Shown: in pieces, positions 32,971 through 64,000 of the stretch
Position numbering within the stretch: the first letter of the stretch is position 1
Layout of the letters: the number at the start of each line of letters is the position of its first letter
NCBI GenBank assembly: GCA_007922225.1
Contig: ML679995.1
Coordinates: 279,659 to 343,658 of the forward strand
DNA length: 64,000 bases
Reading direction: 5' to 3'
Origin: Emydura subglobosa
Taxonomy: Eukaryota; Chordata; Testudines; Chelidae
Made by a program: the position numbers and the translations under genes
Notes under the pieces: model-generated
Seen by the model: the letters and a program-made list of their open reading frames with translations, nothing else
What the model was told of the DNA's origin: nothing
Databases searched by the model: none

Positions 32971-35900
32971 CATCGTTGTCCCCTGTAATTAGAAGAGTCC
33001 TGGGCCCAGTGACTTCTCCCCTTAGGCTGGGGGAGGGGCCTTCAGCACTTCCCGGAACACAAATCGGATGAATGCAGTGGGAAGGACAACACGGGGCTGA
33101 GGCGCATCCTTCCTTCCCAGGAACCCGAGGGGCCAGTGTTGGGGGCTGTGGTGTCTGTGGCTGCCTCCCATGCACAGCTTGTACATCGTGGTACACCAGA
33201 GGCCACTGAGAGGACCCTCATGCTGGAGGGTGACTGGGTGCTGTGAGCCCATGGGGCCCTTGGAATTGCCGCTCTTTTGTGGGTCGGGATGGCTCGGGGG
33301 CTGTCCACACCAGAGGCTTGGGGGAGTAGCGGGACAGGAGACCCCACAAAAGCTTTTATGATCCCACATGCCTGCTGCAGCAGAGGTCTGACATTCCCTC
33401 CCTGAGCGCCGGGGACAGGGAGGAAGGGAGCTCTGGGAATGAACTCTGCCTGCCAGGAAGCAGGGACGCCAACCCTGTCCCAGGGCACACACACAGGTCA
33501 GCCAAGCAAACCCTGTGCTGAGCACAGAGGATACACCTGTTTCCTGAGGTGGGTGGGTCTGATCAGCCGCTTTGGCCAGGCCCTGCTGCTCTGTCACCCT
33601 CAGGGCAGATCCCGCCAGGGCCCTCCCAAGCGGAAGCGGATGTAACAGTGGGGGCAGCAAAGAAGGGAGGGAAGCAGCATTTAAATCAATGAGGCCGCCT
33701 TTCGCCTTTCTGTAGGGAGAGGATTTGCCATGCCTGGCAGTGAGCATCCCTGAGATCTCCTTGAAGCCTCCATCCTCCCAGGCTAGCCCCATCCTATGGC
33801 CCACTCTGAATTTCTCCTCCCCCATCCCCAGGATTCTCATCCTTCACGGATCCTTCATCAGAGCACAGTATCCTGTCCCTGGGCCTCACTGCTTCCATCT
33901 GCCCTCATACTCCCCACTGTGGTTCTGCTGCTTTCCTCTGAGCTTCCCCAGTTTGTCTGTAGCTGGAAGCAGCCTGAGGGTGGCCTCCCGCTCCCAGTGC
34001 CTAGGACCTCTCTGGCTGGGTGACAGTGTACCCGCTGATAGCCAGCCACAAATAAAGATCACAGCTGAGAGTCCAGCCCAGAGACAAGCTCCAGGACAAA
34101 CAGCAGCAGTGGGACCACTCAGTAGATCCCAGCTGGGCTACCAGAAAGGCAGGGAAGCTCTGAGCTGGGGGTGTCCCCAAGTTTCATGGCCCTGGCTGTA
34201 TGATACTGCTTGCTGCCCAGGGAGCCCTTTGCCAGAGCCATCACTAGGGTATGGCGAATCGGGGCGACCGAACTGGGCCCCACACTTTGGGTGACCCCCT
34301 GTGAGAGAGGGAGCGGGATAGTGTGCTGCAGTGCACCTATGCTGTGGGCCCCCCCCCCCCCACCCAATGGCTCAACAAACAGCCGCCGGGTGCTTCCCTC
34401 ACTCGCCCAGACCCAGCAGCAGAGGCAGCCCAGCTTGGCCGTGATTTGCAGCCCGCACGGATCGGCCTCGGGAGCACGGCTGCCAGTCAGTCATCCCCAG
34501 CGGGGGTGGTGGTGGGGGAAATGTGGTTTGCCCTGGGCCCCACTCTCAGCTAGGGACAGCCCTGCCCATTGCACATTCCCTGCAGTTGTGGGAATAGAGG
34601 AGAAATCCCAGGCTTAGTGTCCAGGTAAAATACCCAAAGCCTCCCATGCTCACAGCCTTTTCCGAGGGATTCCTCGCTTGGGCCCCTCAGCACTGCCAGC
34701 CTTGAGAGCTCAAACCTCGCCAGTCGGTCAGACCTGAACCAGAAGATTTTAAAAAACGTGTGACATACCAAAGCACCAGCCCAGCCTCGTGGGGCTGTGT
34801 CACTCCACTCCTTACAATGCCTCACTGAAGGAGTTCCCACCTGGGCTGCTCAAAAACAGCCTGCCAGCATGCAAGACACGCCCTCACACTCAAACATAAC
34901 CTTAGTTAAACTGCAGGGTGACACCCCCGGGCCCAGACCTCCCGCCAGAAATGTATGTCCTGTCCTGTCCCGCCCAGCGTCTCCTAGACATTCTGTCCAT
35001 GAGTTCTTTAAGGGAACGCTAAGCCAGCTTATTGCCTTAAACAGTGACTCAGATACTCCCGTTTAAACACAGGGTATTGGCTAAAACGGGTTGGTTACAC
35101 ATTGTTAAACGATAACAAGGACGGAGGCATAACATTTTTAAAAATGACAAGAAAAATAAAGACAAAACACTTCCTAGTGCCTGAAAAAATATGTTAGATT
35201 CAAGCAATTTTTCTCAGCACATGCTTCCAGCAAGGTTACTGACCAAACTCTTCAGGGCAGGCCCCTTCTCCAGACGCCAACAGCTGTTTTCTTTTGTCTT
35301 CTCAGGGGCGGGGAGGGGTGCTCTGGGGTGTTTGTCTCTCCTTTTTATCATTTCAGTCCCCCAATTGGAAAACGTTTCCAGCTGGGTGCCAGGAGACCAA
35401 ACGTCTCTAGGGAAGGCTGGGCCCTGCTGCCTTGCTTTTCCCCTGCCTGTTTGTGTTTCCTTCGTCTCCCTCCCTGCTTGTGACTCTGTTTGCTGCTGAA
35501 ATGCAAATTAAGGCGAAGGAAGGAAGGACTGGGTAGGCCAGGGCAGCCTGTGAACCCTCTTGTGCGCTGAACAGCTGTTTGGCCACACCCCGTGTCAGGT
35601 GGGACCTGCAGATGGAGCGATCTGGTCCATGGCCTTGGCTTTCTCGCTGTCTGGCCCCACTGGGGCTGGCTGTTTGCTGGAACAAATAGGGGACACCAGA
35701 GACAACTCACCCCACGTCCCAGTCCACCAAGGGCAGGATAATGAGGGCACCGAGGCGCCGCAGAGAGCGCGGGATAAATTCAGTATCTGCCATTGCTCTA
35801 GGCCATGTAGCTACATCCGTGTAGGATGCGTGTGTCTCATCAAGAGAAGCTATCACTCACCCACCTTGGCTCTCAGTGTGCGACAGACACGTTTGGGCAG

Positions 35901-37320
35901 AGGCATCTCAGAGAGACACGGGCGCGCAGGCTCTTGCCCCTGAGCAGGAGCCAGAAGGTTACAAATGCTCCTTTGGTTTTTAATCCCTCCTTACTCCCCC
36001 TCAGAGGGTTGCACCGTCCCTGCTTTTGCTGGAGGGCTCAGTGGAGGGCCTGAAAGCAGGCTGGGAGAGTTCTCAGATCTTGACTGAACAGCGGTGTGGG
36101 GTCTTTGGTACGAGGCCGTTTCCTCCCCCACTTAGTCTGGTCTTTGAGTCACACAGATAGGAGCAAACCCCAAACACTGGAGTAATCCCTGCCTGGCAGC
36201 TGGGATCCATGTTGGTCCCTGTGACTTCCTGACCCTGCTGGCTCCAGGTGCCCACAGCATCTCCCCGAACACAGGGAATTTCCATAGCAACGTCCTGGAG
36301 GAATAAAAAAGCCTTTTGCTGGTGCTGGAGGCAATTCCCATTCACTGCTGTGGCTGAACAGCACCTACCCTTGAAAGCCTGAGTTCCCCTGCCGGCAGCT
36401 TGCATGCCCTTTACACCGGCACCAAGGGTGTGCAATTCTGACTGGCCAGGGCAGTGCACCCGCTCTCACTGGTGTAAATGACACAGGAGGTGTCAGGCCA
36501 GAGCGCACCAGACAGCTGGAGTCTCTGCCCGTCAGCCCGTATCTAGCTTGTGGCTGGGTTTGTGTGCCATGATTGGTGCTGCTGGCGAGGTGGTTGTCAG
36601 TAGGTGGCGCTGGGTGGCCATGGGTGGCCCTGGGGGTTGGGATGAAGGGGGTGTCTGATGTGTTGGGTACCCTACCCCTGGCCTGGCAGGAATTCTAACC
36701 TCGCGGCTGCAGGCCAAGGTATCAATGTGCCCGTGATTTATAGCCATGGAACCTGCCCCTGGAGAGCACAAGGACCTAAGCCCAACCGGAGACAAAGAAG
36801 GCGAAAAATACAGAGGGTCTGGTTAAAAATAAATCGGCAAGAGAGAGTGGGTGGGTGTGTGTGTCTTGGGGGAGCAGGCATGGGGAGGCAGCCATTAGAG
36901 GCCAGGGGAAGGACAGCCCCAACCCCCAGCCATGACAACAGTCGTCAGGTATGTTAGGGCTTCGGGGCGCTTTCTAAAGAGGATGGTGATCCGTTGCTCC
37001 CCGTGTCTCTGGGAGTTTGGAGTCTTGGGCTGGCTGCAGGGACGCTCCTGTCTCCGCTGCGATCCACAGCCAGGAACCCGTCTCCTGCAGGCAGGCCACA
37101 TAGACGCCGGGGGTGTTTCTTGTGCCAAAGAGCTGGGCAGGGGCCTCACTCCACGCAAACCAACAGGAGGAAGAGGAGGAGGTGGTCGTCTAGCTTTTAG
37201 CCCAGTGGTTGGATGTGGGAGCCCCAGGTTTGGGCCGAGCGGAGGGAACTGACCTTGGTTCTAATCACTGGGCTAGCTCTGACCAGCACAGCGCCAGGAG
37301 CCAAGTCACTGGGAAGAACA
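32970..37320. other. Intergenic stretch, no recognised gene
   Basis: Between the APH1 promoter and the Penelope-like element. Open frames here (for example 33840-33022 on -) lack family motifs, splice structure and conservation cues. A C-homopolymer lies at about 34351-34361. Confidence 0.6.
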
Positions 37321-39115
37321 TATCAAAATCAGCAATGAGCCACCCGGCTGTGACACAGGCATCATAGATCTATGTCTGGCCGGCTTCTCACTCAGATCCC
37401 ACAGCACGTGCTCCAAGGAGAAAGTCTGGGACATGCACCTTAACGCACACAGAACCGCCTTCGCCAGACAAGGCCACACCTCCAGAGAAGTAGATCTCAT
37501 CATGGAACAGGCCACCCACATCCCTTGAGAGAACCCGCGTCAAAACAGAAATGAAAACCCCCACCTACTGCACACCCCACTTGTCACCTCCCACCCCACA
37601 TGGGAACTCACCCCATATTCGAGGGGGACCCCAGCCTGAAAGAAAACTTTCCTGAACCCCCTCTTCTGGCCCTCAGATTGCCCCCCAACCTCATCACCAG
37701 AAGCAAGCACAGACCAGGACGCACCCACTCATGGCACCAGAACCTGCCAGAACACCAGGTGCAAAACCTGCAGACAGCTGCAATGATCAACACCCCACCC
37801 CCAACACACCTTCCAAGACCCAGGGATCCTACGCACACCTATCAGACAATGTGTCCCTCCTCCAGTGCATGCCTCACTAACAGCTATGTAGGTGAAACCA
37901 GACACTCACTTCGTTCTCAGATGAATGCGCACAGGAAAATGACAACACAAAAACACCATCACCTGTGTTGTCAGTTGTCGGCTGCATGTGTGTTCTCTTA
38001 GTGTGTGTGCTGTCCCAGCTCTGTGCAGGCAACGAGACACCACTCCACGATCGGATAATTCAACAAGACCACAGCGCCTTTCAGCATTGAAGGCACCCAG
38101 CCAGGTTCCTTGTCAAACGAGCACAGCAGACAGCGCCCCATACGTGCTACACGCACACGTAATGTTGTGTGCCTCTGACAATGGCCCAGCTCTGTAAATG
38201 GCGGGACTTTCCGTCCCCACTTGGCCAGATGACGATGCTTCCTCTAAGACCCTCTTTTATATATGGATACAAACAAGTTGTGTATTGCCCCCCCGACGTG
38301 TGTAGCTGCCACCCCCTGACGTGGAAGGGTACCACCCTTTGACGTGGTAAGATACCACCCATTAGCTTGTCCTGGCTGGTTCGGTCAAAACATCTCTAGT
38401 CATCACATTACCCAGACATTTCTACCATGACAGGTCGGTGAGCCGCGTCAGCTTTGGGGTACTGGGATGTCCTGGCACCTTTCTGGAATGTGCTTGTGCC
38501 TAGCACGTCTTTGGCGCATGTGTGTGTGTGTTATACCAGCGCTGTTCTTGTCCGTTCCTGTCAGCCTGCAGCATTCACAGCTGGACTGCCACTAACTTTG
38601 CTTTATGACAGGCTGGACTGTTACCTTAGCTCAGGCCTCATGCCTCTCACCTGGCCAGTTACACTGTGCCTCGGGCTCTTTCTACTACAACCCGCGGGTG
38701 AACGTATCACACAGTGATCGTGCTACATCTGACCGCTCAGGCCTCTGCCTCAAAGGAAATCTGCACAACACTTTCAAAAGACGAGCCTGGGAGCTTTGCT
38801 AGACCCTAAAAATCATGGACTAAACAGAAGCGGTGGATTTATGGCTTATTACAGCACTCGATAGCCCTCTAAACCAGCTCCCCCCTTTCTTTCCCTCCTA
38901 TGGCTGGAGGGGTGTTAATGGGCCACTTCACCGTGAATGGCCCCTCAAATATGTTAACTATTTATGCTGAACAATTTCTTCCACCTTGTCTTTAGCTGTG
39001 ACACCCTGGGTATGTTTCCCAGCCCCGAAGAAGCGCTCTGTGTAAGTGCAAAAGCCTCTCTCTCTCTCATCAGCAGAAGTGGGCCAATAAAGATATTCTC
39101 TCACTCCCCTTGTCT
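37320..39115 (+). mobile_element. Penelope-like retroelement remnant with GIY-YIG endonuclease region
   Basis: Near 37630-37760 the sequence encodes PEPPLLALRLPPNLITRSK followed, after a frame change, by NTRCKTCRQLQ, the linker motif before the endonuclease. At 37885-37960 it encodes YVGETRHSLRSQMNAHR, the GIY-YIG-type nuclease signature. The 3' part at 38930-39115 contains CCCCTCAAATATGTTAACTA and GGGCCAATAAAGATATTCTC, a terminal sequence shared with the foldback repeat near 28 kb. Frames are broken, so the copy is inactive. Confidence 0.7.
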
Positions 39116-40672
39116 TGCCCAACTTTGCACTACTTGACCAAAGGCGTGTGTGGGAGGGAGGATCATGTGTGGGCTCTGCCAAAAGCTAAGCACTTTTCTC
39201 ATGGTTATTGCGAGACGGTTGCATGGGAAATATTTTACGCACTCTGTAAAATGTAGGATCTGATGTTCCAAATGACCGGAGCTGAGGCAGGTGACCGGAG
39301 GCAGGTTGGGTCTCTGGTAACTCAACCAAGAGTGAGACAAATCAGCAGCTTTCCACCTGGCCCGGATTTCCAGTCTGGCCCTAACACAGGGCTGAGCAGT
39401 GACAAAGACAAAGGAATCCCAAGACTCTGAACAGGGACCTTCGGGGCTGCACTGAATTGAACGAACGCCTGGATGATGAAAAGAGATGGAAAGTCTGGGG
39501 CTGTCTGAGCACAGGCACAAGGCGTTATCCATGGAGGAGATTCCATGAGCCGTGTGTTGGCACAGCAGGTAAGTGGCTCCCAGCTCTCTGGACAGGGCAA
39601 GTGCTGTATGGATGACCAGCGGGTCAGAGATACCTTCTTAACAGGAAAGATCTTGTTACTAAGTACAGGCTACGGTTGCACTTTGTGTTTTTCTTTTTCC
39701 TGTCACCTTGTTTCCACAGCCTCTTACTTGCTTTCATTTGAACCTTTACCTCAAGCTTTGTTAAATAAGCTTCAGTTAGTTTTACTAGCGACACGTCCCA
39801 GTAGCTTGTGCTACGGCGCGCTGAACTGAGGGGAAGCTAGTGAAGCGGGGAGTTCTGCTCCCACAGAGGCAGCAGCTCAGTGGATGTTGCAGGTGGCCAG
39901 AAGACAAGGAAGTGGGCATGTGACTGTAACAAGGCGGGGTGTGCAAATTGCTAGCCTGCGGTGGGAAAGAACTGCAGTATCCCAGCCTGCAGTGTTTGTA
40001 TTGCCTGCAGTCGGTAGCTTTGGGAGATCTGGTCCTGCCAGGCACAGATGAGACGCCCTCATGCTGTAAACAGGCAGTAGCGATTCACCCCAGACACCTC
40101 GGTTCACCCTGAAAAGTGGCACATTGGCTCCAGATCCCTGCACAGAAAGATCGTGCGAGCACAGGCCTGCAGAATTACGGCAGCCTCTCAGCAAATCCAC
40201 ACTCCGTGCCAGCACACGGGGCAGGGGTGGGGGCACAATGCACATTCCAACACAGCAAGAAGCAACTGTGCAGCCAAGGGGACAGAGAGAGAGACTCTAG
40301 TCCAGCGTCCCCACTATGCCAGAACAAGAGGGATTTATTTCCTGAAACCATCAGGGACCCACAGCGGTGTCTCTCACTGCCTTTGCGAGATGGAGAGAGC
40401 GGGCTCTGTGCAGGGGGGGTGCTGGCCCCGTAATGCCAAACTGACCCAGGAAATCAAACCCCAAAGACAGTGAACTTTGATGTGGGCGAGTTGTACCCGA
40501 GTGCAGAGACTGGAGGGGTCTGTGGCCTGTATTTTGGCAATACCTGTCTACCCAGTCAGGCCCAGAGCCTCAGTGAAATGAGCTGGGTGGGCAGAGGCTC
40601 TGAGCTGCTTCTCCCCACCCCTACACTCCCCTTTGCTAAGGACCAGACATCTGTCCATCTTGTTAAACTTGC
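39116..40672. other. Intergenic stretch before the TPM2 3' end
   Basis: No coding exon, RNA gene or clear mobile element is recognised. Confidence 0.55.
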
Positions 40673-40678
40673 TTTAAT
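40673..40678 (-). terminator. TPM2: Poly(A) signal ATTAAA for TPM2 exon 9d
   Basis: TTTAAT on + reads ATTAAA on -, 201 bases past the exon 9d stop codon. It is the common variant signal and a reasonable end for transcripts using exon 9d. Confidence 0.65.
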
Positions 40679-40878
40679 AACTGGACATGAAGACAGACAG
40701 AGCCGATCTGGCTGTGCACAGACAAGATGGCCCTGGGCCAGGCTATGGGCCGCAGGGTTTCCCTTCTCATGGAAGTGTGGATTTGGCCATGACACAGTTC
40801 ACTTGTGACCTCCAGAGGTGCTGAGAGGGTTCTGGTGCAAGGGCAGGCAGACAGACAGAGCCGGGCTCTGCGGCTGGC

Positions 40879-59604
<18,726 letters not shown>

Positions 59605-60400
59605 CGCCGCGCACCGGGGAGCGAGGGGGCCACGGGCCTCCCACCTGGCCGGGCCACGGGCCGCGCTCGGACGCGCTGCGGGCAGGGCCGGGCTCGGGTG
59701 CAGCGCGCTGGTTCCGCCCCTCGCCCGCTTGTGCTACAGCCGGAGCTCGCCAGCCGGGCTCGGCCCTTTGTGGGACGCTCGCTCCTCTCCGGCAGGAAGA
59801 GCTCAGGATGCGAACTCCCCCCTCCCGCCTTCATCCCCTTTCCTGCTCCTGCTCCTCCTCCCCGGGAAGCGGGGTGTCACTCACAGCCGGCACCCTGCCC
59901 GCCTCGCCTCGCCTCGCCTCTTAAAGAGCCAGCGCCGGGCGCGCCAGCCGCTCCGCCCGCCCCATCGCCGCTGCGGGGCTCTCCCCCCCCCCCGGGAACC
60001 AGCCCCCCACGCCCAGGAGCGCTGCAGTGGGGGGGGCCGCCCCCCCCCCCCCCGGCAACGCCTGCGGGGGGCGCCGGGTGTCCCGGGAGCGGGGCTGGAG
60101 CAGCCCGGCCTGCGGGGCCCGGAGAGCAGGGCTCCGGCTCGGCTCCGGGAGGGGTTTGCTCCGCCACGCTCAGGGCCGGGGCTGAGCAGAACCGAGCCCC
60201 AGCCGCCCTGTTTGCATTTGCCCGGCTGCCGCGGAGGCGCGGAGCCAGAGAGGCTGGACCGAGGAAGCGGGAGGGGAGATTCTCTCCCGGCCGCAGCGGG
60301 TCCCTGCGCGCAGCAGGCGCCCGGGGCTGGAGGAAGGGGACCCGGGAAGTGGCCAGGACAACGTTGATTTCCTCGGGTCGGGTGTGTGAGTGTGTGAAAG
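59605..60400 (-). promoter_or_regulatory. TPM2: CpG-rich internal promoter region for TPM2 exon 1b
   Basis: Sequence directly upstream of the exon 1b start codon is strongly GC- and CpG-rich with C/G homopolymers (59986-59994, 60042-60053) and no TATA box seen, consistent with a constitutive internal promoter. Start site not located. Confidence 0.65.
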
Positions 60401-63400
60401 CCGTGGGAGGGGGGCTGGAATGGAGGCCAGGGCTCAGAACAAGGCAGCAGCACATCAAGGGAGCTCCTGGCAGAAGCAGCCCCCATCTCCCCGCCCCCCA
60501 GACCCCAGCACGCCATCCTTCTCCAGCTCAGCCACAGGTGAGGCGGGGCAGATCTCTGGCCTGCATGCTCAGGGTGTGCCGCAGGCCTCCCCACCCAACC
60601 CAGGCTCTGACCCAACATGAGAGGGGCTGCCCAGAGAGAGCTTCCCATGGGTTGCCTGGGCCCTATCCCAGCCTTGCCCCAGAGCCTCTGCAAATCCCAT
60701 GAGGCTGTAGCGCCATGGGTCTCTCCCAGACACCTGGCGTTCCTGCTGGGGAGCTGTGCACCCTTACACGGCGCGGGCAGGCTGGAGTGAGGCAGTCCGG
60801 CAGCAGGGCTGCTGGAGGGGAAGGGAAGGGAAGGGGCTGGGAGGGTGCCCCAGATTCCAACACTACTTCAGTACCTCTGCACTGCGCAACCACTATGGTA
60901 GAAGCCAGCTACAGCCAGGGCATGCGACAGCCTGCTGCACTCAGTGAAACCTGGAGCACAGCTGAGCCCTCAGAGTCAGCAGCTAGATAAGACCTAAGCA
61001 TCTGCCTGTGCTCAGACCACATCTACATGGGACACCGTCCCTAAACCCCAGGGTCCTGACAGCTCCCATCCCATTAGCTGGGCTCTACAAACCCTTTGGA
61101 CAGATGGGATGATTTCATGCCTGCAACCTGGGGCTCTGTTCTGACCAGGAGACAAGAATTGCACACACAACCCCACTGTGCTCAGACACGCTTGCTATCA
61201 TTCATCCCTGCTTGTCTTGCAGCGTAACCCTGGGCTCTGGGGATGTGCTCTGGGACATGGTCTGCTCCACTGGAGAGAGAATTACACTCAATCCCTCCGT
61301 AATGAGCAGTGACAGACGGCAGGCAGCTAGTACGGCCGCACTTCATGCCTGCATTTAAAGAGCACAGCCAGCATAGGAGTTCCTGGCACTGGTCAACAGC
61401 TGAGCCCAGCTGACTCCAAGACAGCACTGAGGGAACCCATCTGGGCCTACATCTTCACTGCTAGGAAGAAGTCTGGTTATACCGCAGGGGAACCACTGCA
61501 CATGCAACCACTGCACATGCAACCACTGCACTGTCCCACTGGGATAACCGGCTGAGGGCTGCAATACATCCCCAGCCTGCGGCTGACTCGTCTAACCCCC
61601 TGGTAAACTACAGTGTCCTGGCTCCACTCCGGGTTAACAGTGGGTAGCTCACTCGCACACTAGTCCCCCACGGTGAAAGCACACCGCTCCTCAGCAGTGA
61701 AGGCAAAGCCTGAGGCAGCCGGAGCAGGGCCTGGCTGCGGGGAAGCACTTTCACATCACCAACAGGACAGGGCAGGACCTGGCTGTCAGGAGAGGCACCC
61801 GCATCCACAGTGGGGCAGGTTCAGGGGCCAAAGAGACTCTGGTCTTTGAGCAGCTGCTGCTGCTGTGGCCTCTGCTGACTGAGCTCTCCAGCTAGCCACA
61901 CCCAAGGATGCCAGCCAGCTCCCTCCCACCAGCTCAGGGAATCACCAAATATGAGCAAAGCCTCTGCTAGGAGGTGGGTAGGGGCGGACCCTGAGTGTCA
62001 GCCTCACATGGAGCTTTCAGGATCACACAGCCCCAGCCGGCCGGAATCCAAGCAGCCATCATCACAGCATCTCTGCACTCGCTGCATGCCCCGGGCTCAG
62101 AGACGCACCAGCCCTGCAATAGTACAGCTCCTAGCACAGCCCACCTCCGAGCGCCCTGACCAGCTCCTGCCCCAGTGACCTGGATGTGGAAGAGACTGAC
62201 GTAGCTGGGTGCCCCCACACAGCCAGTTCCACTTCAGGTTATTGGGCTCGACTCCTCAGTGTGATTTGCACAGCAGGCAGGAACAATTCCCCCCACTGCA
62301 AGAGTCGCTGGGGGGGGTTCTTCTCCAGCCCATGCCAGGCAGAAAGGAGGCCAGCTTTCAAAATCCATGAATCAGTGCTCCTGCCCTGCCCCACAGCACC
62401 TCCTGCGGGGGAAGGCAGGCCCTGGGGAAGCCAGATGCTCCCCTGCACAAGCCCGGCTCCTGCACTGAGCGGGGAAGCGCCAGGCAGTTGGGATTGTTAG
62501 GGACTGTGAATCCCTGAGCCTGCCACACTTGGATTTATGCTGGAAGCTGACACCCCTTGGCGAGGTGCGCGGGAAGAGCTCACATTAACGCCCATTAGCA
62601 CAGACCCATGTTCCATTAGCATGTCGCATCCCATCTGCCGGCAAGCCAGCACTCCTGTCTCGCCCTGGCTCCGGGCGGGGGGCCTGATCCTGCTGTTCCC
62701 AGAGGAGCACTAGAGGCTTTGTTCTGTTAATGTATTTGTGATATTTCCACAGAGCGCAGCTGCCTCTCTGGCTATGAAGGCCCAGGGAGCTGGGAGGAGC
62801 TCTGCTCTGGTCAAGCACTGTGCACTCCCAAGCACTTGACCTGCTAGACTCACAGGAGTGGCGCATCTACCCGTCTCTGGAGGAGCTGGCTCTGTAGGCT
62901 CAAGGGAGGAGCTGTTCTAGATTCTCAGCCTGGAGGTTTATTCTGCTCCTTCTCCAGGTGCCCTCCGGCTACTGCTGCATCTGCCCCACCAGATCCTAGC
63001 ATTGTCCTGCCCTGTAATTCACTTATTGGCACTAGGCAATGCAGAGAGATCCACCAGCCACGAAACAGGGTCCTCCCCTGGAATGGGGCTCCCCACAATG
63101 GGCCCCTCCCGGGTAGCCATGCCCAGCTGCCCCAGAAGTGGAACAGAGCTCCTCTCCTCAGGGGGTCTTAGAGAGAGATCCTGTTCAGGCAGGTTTGGTC
63201 CCTACACCTCATTTTCCAGGGTTCAGGCCAGTCTGAGTGTTAAACTCCCAGCCCCTCCCTGGGACACAGGCCCCATCGCATGAGTCCATCTGCAGCACCC
63301 GTCACCACAGGGCCTCTCGTTTTCATCTCACGCCCAGGACATTTTTCCCAACATTACTTCCTATTTTTCCTGTTCTGAATGGGAGTGACCCCATTCCTCC

Positions 63401-64000
63401 TGGTCTCTCCCCTGGGTCCCCAAGCCATTCCCCTCCCTCCCGAGGGCTCACACCTCTCAGCTACTTGGAGAGAGGTCACAGGGCTCCCCCTTCCCCTTCG
63501 GTTTGTTCAGCCCCCTTGATCCTTCCTGAGCTCCCTCCACTTTGTCTGCACGTCTCTAGCAAGGGGATGCGCAGCTCTGAGCGCAATATTCCCAGAGTGC
63601 TGATCTCTGAGCCACGGCAAGAGGGACCGGCCCCTTCCTCTAGGAGCACACAACCCAAGACTGCACCGCACATCACCCTGCAAACTCCTCTCCACTGGTG
63701 CTGCTCATCACCCCAGGGCTCTGAAATCGCCCGTCCCATCCCCTGGCCATCGCCACCCACCTGCAGCCCACTTCTGCGCTTGGGAACTCCCTGCCATCTG
63801 CTCTCAGCGCTCGTCCACACAGCGGGGTAACCTACACACAGATTTGCACCACTGCAGTTAAACCAGCGCAATCCCTTTGGTGGACACTTAGCGAAACACC
63901 AAACCTCAGGCAGGAAGGCTCGGGGCCCTGGGCCAGAGTCTCAGGCGTGCGGGGTTCGTGCGACGGTGCTGAAAGCAGCAGCATAGATATTCCCGCTCAG
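60401..64000. other. Upstream TPM2 intron (between exon 2 and exon 1b)
   Basis: No exon 1a or exon 2 sequence is seen on the - strand. A 15-base unit AACCACTGCACATGC is repeated about 2.7 times at 61491-61530. A MITE-like remnant may lie at 63805-63895. Confidence 0.6.
63805..63895. mobile_element. Possible MITE remnant
   Basis: CTCGTCCACACAGCG on the left and GGTGGACACTTAGC on the right form a weak inverted pair around CAGTTAAACCAGCGCAAT, a layout like the other MITE-like copies. Short and divergent. Confidence 0.4.

Noticed and set aside
33022..33840. 272-residue open frame on - between APH1 and TPM2
   Set aside because: No recognisable domain, biased composition, no convincing splice or promoter signals; treated as chance.
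60401..64000. TPM2 exons 1a and 2
   Set aside because: Looked for the coding pattern of the muscle N-terminus and exon 2 on -; nothing matches, so they are assumed to lie beyond 64000.

Overview
The window is vertebrate nuclear DNA, most likely from a non-avian sauropsid and probably a turtle. The genes have GT-AG introns, CpG islands and AATAAA signals. The non-coding sequence is dominated by CR1 LINE fragments, with hAT elements, MITE-like elements, a Penelope-like element and a Tx1-like LINE fragment. The species call is inference; no single base pattern proves it.

Three protein-coding genes are visible. (1) The 3' half of carbonic anhydrase 9 (CA9) lies on the + strand at 1092-6299: seven exons covering the third zinc-ligand histidine to the stop codon, with a poly(A) signal at 6561. 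(2) A complete APH1 gamma-secretase subunit gene lies on the - strand at 31493-8400. It has seven coding exons, a CpG-island promoter and a poly(A) signal at 7382, and it converges on CA9. (3) Tropomyosin 2 (TPM2) lies on the - strand at 59604-40879. Its exons are 1b, 3, 4, 5, 6a, 6b, 7, 8 and three alternative last exons (9a, 9c-type, 9d). Exons 1a and 2 must lie beyond the right edge. All exon limits were placed by hand at splice sites; lengths and phases join without breaking frame (APH1 256 or 276 residues, short TPM2 247 or 248 residues).

Layout: 1-6.6 kb CA9; 6.6-7.4 kb intergenic with a MIR/CORE-type SINE; 7.4-31.5 kb APH1, whose large introns hold most of the CR1, hAT and MITE copies; 31.0-31.9 kb CpG island; 32.1-33.0 kb Tx1-like LINE remnant; 33-37.3 kb no recognised gene; 37.3-39.1 kb Penelope-like element with a GIY-YIG domain; 40.7-59.6 kb TPM2; 59.6-64 kb upstream TPM2 intron.

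The main point of interest is the gene order CA9-APH1-TPM2. In human, CA9 and TPM2 are direct neighbours on 9p13 with no APH1 between them. CA14-APH1A (1q21, TPM3 nearby) and CA12-APH1B (15q22, TPM1 nearby) are the sister arrangements. The APH1 here is therefore best explained as a third APH1 ohnolog kept in this lineage and lost in mammals. The TPM2 gene also carries a 9c-type last exon and an internal 1b start, so it can encode short non-muscle tropomyosins as well as muscle forms.
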